A stretch of 64,000 nucleotides of DNA, taken from assembly GCA_003117195.1 (NCBI GenBank), contig BDSI01000062.1, positions 413,726-477,725 on the forward strand. The letters run 5' to 3'. The DNA is from Eudorina sp. 2006-703-Eu-15. Its lineage: Eukaryota > Chlorophyta > Chlorophyceae > Chlamydomonadales > Volvocaceae. A model generated the notes under the pieces. It saw only the letters and a list, made by a program, of their open reading frames with translations. It was not told where the DNA came from and made no database searches. A program made the position numbers and the translations under genes. Each line of letters begins with the position of its first letter. The first letter of the stretch is position 1. Below, piece after piece: positions 33,901 through 42,041 of the stretch.

Positions 33901-35353
33901 TGCGGCGGCAGTCAAAGAGGCGACGACGACGGAGCTTGGCGAGGCGGGCCCGCTGGGTGTCGCGGCCCGTGGGATGAAGTACGGCAGAGGCCTGGACGTG
34001 GTACGGCATCCGGGGGTGGTGGTGGTGGATGGTGGTGTTCTGACGGGTCCGGTGGTTGGTTCATTCACGTGCGTCGTACTAGGATTTGCCGTACATGCAT
34101 GGCCTCAACTCATGATCCGGCGCACGTGTTTCATTCATGCAAGTGGGGCCGTCAGTCGCACCGAGCCCCCAACCCCTGGTTCGTTCTTCTAGGGTTTATT
34201 TCGTTTTTCTATTTTCTTTTAACCCCTGCTGTTGCCCGCAACTCCGTGATTGTGGCTCGCAGCCCGAGGAGACGGTCTTTGAGGGCGAGTCCCTGGCGCC
34301 GACGCCTGCGGGCAACGACGGCCCATCCAGGCCCCCAGCGGTAAGTCCGCGCGTGCTGCCAGCCTGCCACGCGCTGGAGCGCGGCGCTTGTTGGGCCTGC
34401 GTTGCGTTTGCCTACGAAATGCCGTGCAGAGGCAGTCGGCAGCCGCAACTGACTTCCCGCCCCATATTATCAGTTTGAGTCACAACTGCGGGAGTGCATA
34501 TGGCGCGGTAGCAGCCACCGGTGTTAAATCATCGGTTGTGTCGGTTGAGCACTCACCAGCTTCTGGGCAGCTCACCGTCATTTGTGCACAAAATGCGAAA
34601 GTGCATGAGACGCGGTCGTCGCGGTCGGTTTGAGCCTTTCTTAATTGTTAGAATAGAGGTCAAGTATGGATGATTCTGCGACGGGCCCTTGACGTCCACA
34701 CGCTCTAATCGTTGACCCTCGACCCTAAACCCCGACGCACCGGACAAACATATCTCCGCCGCAGGCCCCGGCCGCGCCCAATCGGCCATTCATTTACGGC
34801 GGGGGCGCGTTCGACCAGCCCGACGACATGGACACTGACTCGGAGGGCGACGACGACGACCCGAACGCCACGCCAGAGGTGCGGGCGTCTGTTGTCTGTA
34901 CCTAATTTTGTTTGTAAAGTATATATATACTTTACAAACAAAATTAGGTACAGCGATATATATATATATAATTAGGTACAGCGATATATATACACATATA
35001 TATGTTTAATTCACACATGTGCATCGCTTGACATGTGTGCTCTCATGTCCCACCTGCGCGACCGCGACCGCCAGGCCCGCCAGGCGGCCCGCCAGGCCCG
35101 ACGCGAACAACGTTTCCGGCGCGCCGAGCGCGACCGGCTGGGCCAAGGACCCATAGGGCCCGTGGACCAGCTGAAGCTGGACCGCGAGCGGCGACGTAAG
35201 GCCCGACTGGACAAGGTCAGGGAACAAGCCGCGTGGGGCGGGGGCGTCCTGGGGACGTCGACAGCCGCCTCGCCAAAGCAGGAGTCCGAGCAGGTGGTGG
35301 CGTTCTCGGCGGTGGAGACGCAGCCCCTGCAGCCCATGCTACAGTCGCCGTAG
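10898..35353 (+). CDS. Giant single-pass membrane/ECM protein with TSP1, LNR, PSI, EGF, KNH-like and PKD modules (28-exon model)
   Basis: By-eye exons: 10898-11134, 11596-11996, 12659-13181, 13773-14108, 14386-14652, 14994-15173, 15771-15901, 16068-16178, 16483-16750, 17236-17597, 17872-18350, 18906-19440, 20050-20189, 20963-21124, 21681-22288, 22767-23003, 23418-24392, 24759-24834, 25213-25287, 25753-25883, 26737-27642, 28165-28374, 29063-29212, 29450-32886, 33859-~34000, 34263-34340, 34765-34878, 35075-35353. All introns are GT-AG, phases match at every junction, and the sum is 11,550 nt (3,849 aa). A signal peptide is followed by a long Cys-rich ectodomain, a Pro-rich rod, one transmembrane helix near 29,831-29,905 and a Gly-rich then acidic/basic cytoplasmic tail. 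This suggests a cell-surface adhesion or receptor-like protein of the volvocine matrix. Weak points are the donors at 23,004 (GTCCGT) and about 34,001, and whether the tail exons after 33,859 belong to the same gene. Confidence 0.7.
12360..12446. repeat. 18-bp tandem repeat in intron 2
   Basis: About five units of GTTGCTGTGAAACCCG and the variant GTTGCTGTGAACCCTT lie in the long second intron of the giant gene. Confidence 0.8.
13597..13692. repeat. 11-bp CCCGCCCTCCT minisatellite
   Basis: Roughly nine near-identical units sit just upstream of the exon 4 acceptor and give long Arg/Gly-rich shadow frames on the minus strand. Confidence 0.85.
14806..14924. repeat. (CTAC)n microsatellite in intron 5
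   Basis: A nearly pure tetranucleotide run of about 115 bp lies in the intron before exon 6. Confidence 0.9.
15902..15951. repeat. (GT)n run starting at the exon 7 donor
   Basis: The dinucleotide run begins at the very splice donor of exon 7, so the exact donor is ambiguous by steps of two. The donor at 15,902 fits the phase of exon 8. Confidence 0.85.
16768..17066. repeat. GTGTGGGGAGGAGG-type minisatellite in intron 9
   Basis: G-rich units of about 13-18 bp repeat through most of the intron before the first TSP1 exon. They could form G-quadruplexes on the plus strand. Confidence 0.8.
18555..18655. repeat. GGCCTTGTGCTCCGTGCCGA tandem repeat in intron 11
   Basis: About four imperfect units of 19-22 bp. 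Confidence 0.75.
19826..19925. repeat. CCACCACCG-type trinucleotide run in intron 12
   Basis: A 100-bp CCACCG/CCACCA run sits about 125 bp before the exon 13 acceptor. Confidence 0.85.
20779..20931 (+). repeat. Element Y, tripled 43-bp copy upstream of exon 14
   Basis: Three head-to-tail copies of a 43-bp unit containing CATCAGATATTTGCTCTGGG and AGCAGCGCAGAATGAA lie here. The last continues into GTCTACCAATTCCCTATAT. Related single copies lie in other introns of the same gene (see findings). Confidence 0.85.
20963..23003 (+). other. Exons 14-16: TSP1-4 and second KNH-like domain
   Basis: TSP1-4 starts WVASEWGPCDQACDGG at the end of exon 14 and continues NQNRTVTC at the start of exon 15, separated by a 556-bp intron. 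The second Kre9/KNH-like domain follows (TITWSGGPRDGLVTVTAALV ... NTGQAIWQVPADVASGWYML). Exon 16 adds LTLRGTAGTASTPAVLDL, resembling the strand pattern of the N-terminal ectodomain. Confidence 0.7.
23418..25883 (+). other. Exons 17-20: PSI and EGF-like modules
   Basis: Exon 17 codes for two PSI-like units (CGAYNGRCDACAVQPGCGYC and CAGLQSCRTCMQVVDCGWC), then an EGF-like unit ending CSCREGWTGDSC, then a poly-Ser stretch. Exons 18 and 19 share another EGF-like unit (CGLDGSGCNGRGACG joined to CTCDDGWGDIYNC). Exon 20 is a further PSI-like unit (CAASSGGRCRWC). Exons 18-20 all have matching phases, which fits shuffled modules. Confidence 0.7.
26189..26311. repeat. GGTTGGGTG 8-bp repeat
   Basis: A GGTGGTTG-type run of about 120 bp in intron 20. 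Confidence 0.85.
26503..26712. repeat. 17-bp minisatellite in intron 20
   Basis: Twelve or so units of CCGACGCCCCCACACTG (variant AACCTG) end just before the exon 21 acceptor. Confidence 0.9.
26737..27642 (+). other. Exon 21: acidic linker, PKD-like domain and Pro-rich rod
   Basis: An acidic segment (DLDDLDDEYEDEEEEGWW) precedes a PKD/REJ-like domain with the hallmark end VGVYVFQLTVTDNNGNTN preceded by YKWKIL. It is followed at about 27,303-27,520 by a Pro/Ser rod (PPPLPPPSP-type), the hydroxyproline-rich module typical of volvocine extracellular-matrix proteins such as pherophorins. The exact slip in this low-complexity run cannot be judged by eye. Confidence 0.7.
28426..28796. repeat. 17-bp minisatellite in intron 22
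   Basis: About twenty units of CTATTGCCGAGCACGGC, some with GAC or TTTCC variants. A 17-bp unit keeps changing frame, so the run is open in all plus frames and yields artificial repeat proteins. Confidence 0.9.
29450..32886 (+). other. Exon 24: juxtamembrane, transmembrane helix and Gly-rich cytoplasmic tail
   Basis: The 3.4-kb exon begins with a small Cys-containing domain. It continues with a Pro linker, DDQLPIIIGASVGGGVLLLL plus further Leu residues (the transmembrane helix), then CCCRRRR as the stop-transfer. The rest is Gly/Ser/Asp-rich with many GGGGS-like runs. Near its 3' end it has a 120-bp repeat (RRPDGG..ADGD.DD units) at about 32,541-32,810. The exon ends two bases before an in-frame TGA, at a GTGAGG donor, and joins in phase to 33,859. 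Confidence 0.65.
32081..32202 (+). repeat. 15-bp coding repeat (GGGSG)n in exon 24
   Basis: About eight units of GGGTCGGGCGGCGGA code for a flexible Gly-Ser linker in the predicted cytoplasmic tail. Confidence 0.85.
33540..33627. repeat. AT-rich TATACCCATTGCCCGA repeat in intron 24
   Basis: Four imperfect units of TATACCCATTGCCCGACCCA lie in the intron between exons 24 and 25. Confidence 0.75.
33859..35353 (+). other. Exons 25-28: C-terminal tail
   Basis: Four small exons code for PGNGPHGGDLDADAAAAV..., PEETVFEGESLAPTP..., PFIYGGGAFDQPDDMDTD... and a basic final stretch (RQARREQRFRRAERDRLGQG ... LKLDRERRRKARLDKV) ending in TAG at 35,351. The acidic-then-basic charge pattern suits a cytoplasmic tail. 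The 3' end of the first of these exons is uncertain. About 34,000 with a GTACGG donor fits the phase. Confidence 0.5.
34896..34953. repeat. Perfect 58-bp palindrome in intron 27
   Basis: The sequence starts CTGTACCTAATTTTGTTTG and its exact reverse complement follows, centred at 34,924/34,925 on a TATATATATA core. A half-copy (AATTAGGTACAGCGATATAT) is repeated just downstream. Confidence 0.9.
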
Positions 35354-36117
35354 ACCCTCGGGCGACCCGGAGGTGAATCGTGCATGTGTTTAATGACACC
35401 GACCCGCCGAGAGCCGCCGGTAGGTGTATGTGTACCTATGTGAAAGGAACCCGACCGACCGAACCAGGAGGTGTATCGTGTCTGTGGCGTGTGTATGTGT
35501 GCGTGTCGGGGTCTCTGCGTGTGTTTCGACGCTTCGACCGCGTTTGCTTGATCGGAAGCACGGTCTACATCCAGGGTCACATTTTCGGTGGGGGGGGCTG
35601 TGGCTCGCTGCCCCACCCTTGCTGCGGCCCTCGGTCCCATGCAAACTCTTGCGGTCTTGGTGGGATACCCTAGTCACCAAATAGCCCCATTCTTCTGGTA
35701 GACTGAGTCGGGAAAGCAATTTGGGTGTGCGGCAGGATCGTCCAGGCTGTGGGCCCGACGGTGTGGTGTGGTGTGTCTGTTGAGGGAAGGACGCTGGGCT
35801 TGGGGTGTTGTTCCAACAGCTGCATGCAGCACTAACAGCAGCACCAGCAGAGGGAATGCGTTGCAAAGTTGCAAGGTTGCAAGGTTGCAAGGTTGCGTCG
35901 CTACATACATGCAAGCAGCGGGATGATGACGGAGGGGGATGGCGGAAGGGTTGGCCCGTTTGAGGTCTAATCGAGCACGCAGGCCGTGCCGCTATAGGCA
36001 TGTTTCGGGCGTCATTCACATTCATGACTCGGGTGCCGTTTGAATCCATCCGCGTCGGCGAGCGTGTGGCGGGGAGACCCGGGGGTAGGTGACGCGCCAC
36101 GTAGGTCACACATGTTT

Positions 36118-36293
<176 letters not shown>

Positions 36294-39071
36294 AAGTATA
36301 TTGGAGGTTGGTTTGGGTCGGGCGGGTTGCATTTCTAAACACACACATATACGGGCCCTAATAACACACATATACGGGCGGGTTTCATTTCTAGAAACAC
36401 ATACACACAACGGGTGTATTATATACGCATACGGGCAACTATTGGGCGCCTCTCGGCCCCTCGCATGTCACGCACTCCTGTTCTGCCTGCCTATGAAACA
36501 CACATACACACACACTTGTCGCCCGAATGGAGGGAGGGAGGCAGACACGCACCCGCTGTGCAGCGTGGCGTGCCGGGAGGCTAGGGACCATGTGGGTGGG
36601 TACGGCGCGGAAGGAGGTTACGGCTAGAGGGGTGTTGTGGATGGAAATCAGATGCAGCAGCGGAGGCAGAGGCTGAGTCAAAGGCCGATGGAGAGGTTGC
36701 CGTACACCGATGTCCGGGGGGATGTCTGACTCATCAGCCGCAGGGGAGAGGTCAGGTGGCCGTTTTGAACAGCTAGACAGTTGAGACAGTTGAGACAGAC
36801 AGTTGGACAGTTGAGACAGTCGCCGCTGCTTCCTGGTTGGTAGGTTGGGGTCAAGATCACAAACAGCGAACGCGAACGCGGATGCGAACGCGGACGCTGC
36901 GAACGCGGATGCACGACAGCGGCAGAGATGCAGCAGCTAGGCTGGCGGCGATTCATGATGACGTGGCTGTGCTGTGATCCGTTCAGTGAAGCGAAGCGTA
37001 GCCTCAATATTTCGAACGCGAACGCACACCAGGACGGTGCCGTTTCATAATAGTATTCATCCCCAGAGTCCAACGCATATGCATTATTTGTGTGGGTTGC
37101 TGTTGACGTTGTGTGTGGTGGCGCAGCTGTGGGGCGGACGAGGGGCTGCGACGCCGTCTCTGCCGCACATGCGCACACGGTCCTGTCTCCTGTGCCCCAC
37201 CAGCAGGACCCCGCCAACAGGACGGACCCCCCCGTGTGTGTGTGTGTGTTTGGATAAGAGAGACCCATGCGTTAAATGCCAGACCCATGCGTGTGCGTGT
37301 GTGTGTGTGAGTGTGTGTCTCGTCTCCTCACTCAACCCGCGACCCAAGACGCCGGCCAGCCTGGCCGTCAAACAGCCACCCATGCATGGGCGCCACTGTA
37401 CGGCACTGCCGCGTGCCTCCCCTTGCAGCTCGGTGGCTATTTAGTAGTACCGTAGGAGGGCCTTGAGCGCCCTAGACGCATTTGGAGGCAGGTGGGCATG
37501 TGGATGATGGGTTGGGGGCGGCCGTAGAGGCACTTGGATCGCAGCTACCTATGTACCGTACGTTGCGCCGCGGCTCTGTGATGACGATTCAGTTTTGACA
37601 GCGGCAGGGTCCAAACATGGCAGGATCCAAACATGCCGACGGAAGGACGGACGGACGGGCGTGTGTGTGCGCGCGCGTGAGAGAGAGAGCCATCCGTGGT
37701 CCTCAACTCGTCATCGTGATGGTGTACCTGAGGGGTGCATGGTGGGTGGGTATGCTGCCGTGTGATTGCCGTGCAGACTTTGGAACCGTTACTGTTCACG
37801 GAGCTGTTCATCCGAGCTTTCATGGTTATATATGTGTCGAGTTTGGAGCCAGTTATCATACCGGTACTTGTGCGAACCGACCTTGCACGGCCCGCCGACG
37901 TGCGAAGTGCGTGATTTCATTCTAGTTGGTTGGCGGTTCCGGTGGGGCAGTTGGGTTGGTTGGGATGGATCTGGATAGACCGGCATGACGACATGACGAC
38001 GTCCCTGGTGTGGACCACGGCCGCGATGAACGAAGAGCTCGTCGGCGTGTGCTCCCAGCGACCTAATGCCTTAAGAGTCTTTAGTTAAGACGCAAGGCCC
38101 AGATGCGCCTGGGCCCTGGGTCCAGGGTCGTTCATCGAAACGTCATTGATACCGTAATGCAGCAAAGCGCCGCCAGGGGCAAGGCCAGCTTGCATGAGGT
38201 GTGCCCTTGCAGACCGAAGGGTGGTGCTGGGTGGGGTCTTCCCAACGAGATCAGTGTTCAGGCGGTGGTACAGGCTCCCCAAGTGCACCGAAACACTCCC
38301 CGGGCCCACACTACCAGGGAACCACCCCGTTCCTGAGAACCAACCATAGCAAGGGATAAAGCCAGCTCAGGGGGAGTTAGTCACCAGGGCGCCCCTATTA
38401 GCGAACCACCACCCCAACCAAGGCGGGGTCACTTCTCCAGGTGCGGGTTCTCATCAGCGTCTGTCAGGGTGATTGACAGTGGGCGAATGTGAGCTGTCTG
38501 GGTGCTGTAAACCAGCCGGAGCAGTCGAGCATCATCGAGCAGGGCTGTAGGACCCTATAGCTTTCCCCTTTGTACGGTTGGTTGGTCCAACGCCGCAAAC
38601 AGCTGCTGATGGGAATCTGCCACCAGAATGAATGATTGCCGTACTGCCAAACGTGCTGTCATGCGGCGCACGCACCCGCTCAGCCCCCTCAAGGTGCCCC
38701 ATGGGGCGGTGACGCACGAAGGCCCCCACATAGTCCCCCGGCGCCGCCGACGTGTAGGTGGACCAACCAAGGCACAGCCCCTCTGTGTAGGCACACGATT
38801 ATTTGGTTGATTCACCCGTCCAGTGCGCGGGGTAGGCTGTGGATTTGAGATCCAGCATCCAAGGACCACGAGGGATCCACTTCCTGGCGCGGGGCCTTTA
38901 CAGCGTCCTTCCGCCTCGACGCAACTCATCCATCCCGCACGACTGCACGAGCGCCAGACAGTCCATGAGTGACGCGCCGCCGTGAAACCGCAGCCTTGCA
39001 CTCCTATCAGGCCTCCCTCCACCACCCATTGTCTCCACCACCCCGATCCGCCACCACCCGCGTTTGTTTCC

Positions 39072-39216
39072 CAGAACCACGAGTCGCATGCGTTACTCGA
39101 GCTCCTACCTGGTGTGTACGGCGACCCGGCGGGGCGACTCCGATGTGGGAGGTGGGCGCCCCGAACCCAGATCGCCAAGATCGTCGTACAGTAACGCATG
39201 CGACCCATGGTTCTGT
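39072..39216. repeat. Imperfect inverted-repeat element
   Basis: The left arm (CAGAACCA, then TCGCATGCGTTAC at 39,072-39,096) and the right arm (GTAACGCATGCGA, then TGGTTCTG at 39,191-39,216) are inverted copies with a mismatch block. They enclose about 95 bp. This fits a small non-autonomous hairpin element. Confidence 0.6.
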
Positions 39217-39892
39217 GAATCAACCGCAAAAGGCCCCCATCCCGGGACCGCTAGGGTCCTGCCCGCTCGGGTGAAGCGGCGGCGGAGCCCAGCGCGACCA
39301 GCGGCAAGAGCAGAAACACCGGATACAAGCAACAGATACAAACAAGAGAGCAACAACAAACTAACAACCAAGCAAGGAAACAAACAAACAATCAAGGAAA
39401 GAGGTATGGAAACAGGCGCATGTGCATGGGCGCATGCGTGTGTGTGGCTACATTGCAACGGATGGCAAGATACAGGAAACAGGCGCGTGCGCGGATCCAC
39501 CGTTGTGGCTCATCAAGCCGGGCACGCGAAGTCTCAAGCGAAGTCACGCGGACGAGAGGACGGCCGACCCGATGGGCGACGAACGACGACCCATCCCGGA
39601 GGACGGTCGGTGCATTCAGCTACCACCATCAAGGCGGCGGCCACGCCAGCCCAACCCCTCGCTCAGTGCGACTCAGGGCCGCCGCTGTTCGCCGCTGCCC
39701 GTCACTGCCCACCGCTTGTCCCCTAAACTCGCCAATCAAGATGCCACAGCGCGACCTCCTCTGCCCCTTTCTGGCATCACGAGAGTGGGCATAACAAAGG
39801 GGATTTCTTTGGGCTCAACGCCCTCCGTGGTCCCCGTCCCCCCCTGTCATAGCCAAGACCAGTTCCATCCCAAACCGCGACCTCCTTTGCCC

Positions 39893-42041
39893 CTAAACGT
39901 CCCCCAGCTCCTGCCACCGCTGCATCACCCAGGAACACAGATCCGGCACGTCCTCCACCCCCACCTCACCCAGCCCGCCGTCACTGCCCCCATCGCCATC
40001 GCCATCCCCATCCCCGTCTCCGATGTCAAGAAGGCCCCCGGCCAGTGGCGGCTCCCGCACGCCGTCGAACATCTGCCTGACCTCGTCCGCCACCGCGGCC
40101 GCCTCCGGCCAGTCCACCGGGCAGCCCGCCTCCAGCAGAGCCCGTAACGTGGGGGCAAACCAAGCGCGGTTGTTCATCTCCTCCAGGCAGTGACTGAAGA
40201 CTTGGTTTCGGGGCCCCCAGGGGCAGCCCAGGCACCTCAAGCACCAGATCATGCGGATATCGCCATTCCTCGCTGCTCGCACGTACGGCAACCCGTCGCC
40301 CTGTCGGTCGCCCTGTCGGTCACGGGGCGGGGCGGGACGGAGCGGGGCACGGCAGGGCGGGACAGGGCGGCACAGGGCGGGGCGGGAAGGGCGGCACAGG
40401 GCGGGGCGGGACGGGGCGGGACAGGCCAGGGCGGGACAGGGGACAGGGCGGGGCAAGGTGCGGCGAAAGAAGGTTGGGATTTCTCAAAGGGGCGAGTTCA
40501 CAGCAACAGCAGCAGACAGACATAGCATAAGTGCGAGCAAGGAAATCGCTCCGTGGCACACCTCGCCAGCTCACCGGAATCGGGCAGCCGTTCTCCGCCA
40601 GCCACTCCACCGCCGCGACGCAGCCGCTTCCCGCGCCGGCCGCCACCGTCTCCTCTCCCCACACGCAACAATTCCACTGCCGCAGGAGGCGGAGCAGCCC
40701 CACGCATCCCGATTGCGCGGCGGCGGTGACCAACCCCCCGCCGCGGCTGCCGCTACTGCTGCTGCTGCTGTAGCTGCTGCTACTGCCGCCATGCACCACC
40801 AGCACATCCGGCCTCTGCGCCACCATCCACTCCACCACCTCGACATTGCCCGCCCGCAGCGCCAACTCCACCATCTCGCCGTCGATCACGCCATCGCCAT
40901 ACCCTCTGTCGTACAACGCCTGCAGTACGGGTAAGTGGCCGCCGGATGCGGCCGCGCGAAGCGCGGCGCAGTCAGGACGAATCTGGAGCTTGTCCAGGCA
41001 GTACAGTACGGCCTCCAGGCGGCCGGCGGCGGCGGCGGCGCCCAGGGCCCTATGCGTCACATCAAAGTGCCTCCGGTGCAGCCAGTCGAGGCGCTGCCGG
41101 GCGTCGGAGAGGGTGGCGGCGGCGGCGGTCGCCGCCGCCGTGGCGACGCAGCTGTGCGGGGAGCTGCCTCCCAGGCTCCGAAGCCAGAGCACCTTTTCTT
41201 GCCAGTCGGGGGTGGCGCTGCCGGCGGCGGCTGCCAGTACGGCAGACAGCTGCTGCTCGTGGAGCTGTCGGCGGACTGCTGGGGCGTTGGGTTGCTGCGG
41301 CAGTTGTGGCGGTTGTGTCGGTTGTCCGCCTGATAGAAGCGCGGTGTGGAGCCACTGGAGCGTTCGCAGGTTGCAGCCCGCGGCGGCTGCCCGTAAAAGG
41401 TCTGACGCGTATTTGAGGTCGAGTTGCTGTCCGGCCGGGGGAGAGAGCTCAAGCCGCGGGAGGAACCAGCGCAGCAGTTTGCTGTGGCCGCCCTCAGCGG
41501 CGGAAATTGCGGCGTAGCGCTTGTGGATGCGGTCACCGGCGAGCTCGAGCAGCAGCGCACATACCTCTTGCTGACCTCCGTAAGCAGCATCACCAAGGTG
41601 GCTCAGCGTGAGCTGCAGCCCGCGGCGTTGAAGCCATCCGCAGATGTGAAGGTGGCCGCCCTGCAACGCAGCTGCCTGAAGCTCCGGCTTTAGGTTAAGA
41701 CCAGAGAACTTGATGGCAATTTTGAGATTCGAGAGGCTTCCGCTGAGCGTTGTGAGAGTCAACAGTTTGCGCCGTTTTTCAAGGTTGAATGCCCGAGTGG
41801 CGGACTCTGAGCCCCAACGCTCGCGGAAAGAGGCCGTTGGGGATGGCACGGAGAGGCGGATACGAGTAAACCGGCTGAATTGCGAAGCGAACGCCTTGCT
41901 GACAGGCCTGAGTGTGCAGGCGTAATCGTTCTCGTTGAGCCTTGCCAAGATTATCTCAGCTACATCATTTATTGTTGAAAAGAGGTACCTCGCCGTCTTG
42001 TTGCGCATCCCCCGGAATCTCGGCTGCTGCCATCGCTTCAA
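39893..42041 (-). CDS. F-box-like/ankyrin-type repeat protein, two exons
   Basis: Exon 1 is 42041-40575 and exon 2 is 40300-39893. The 274-bp intron has a GTGAGC donor and a CGACAG acceptor, both in phase 0, giving 624 residues. The N-terminus (INDVAEIILARLNENDYACT, then RPVSKAFASQF) resembles the F-box-like motif that opens many volvocine ankyrin proteins. The next block (RRKLLTLTTLSGSLSNLKIA) and later AAAxGGxLxVLxxLxxRG units (for example AASGGHLPVLQALYDRGYGD and AAQSGCVGLLRLLRQWNC) look like degenerate ankyrin repeats. Exon 2 adds AARNGDIRMIWCLRCLGCPW and a GDGDGDGD run near the C-terminus. If the F-box works it would link targets bound by the repeats to an SCF ubiquitin ligase, which is inference. 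The intron is filled with a CCCGCCCTG-type repeat. Confidence 0.75.

Noticed and set aside
38555..39229. 224-codon minus frame
   Set aside because: No domain, odd composition, and it overlaps the hairpin element at 39.1 kb. Probably a chance frame in GC-rich DNA.
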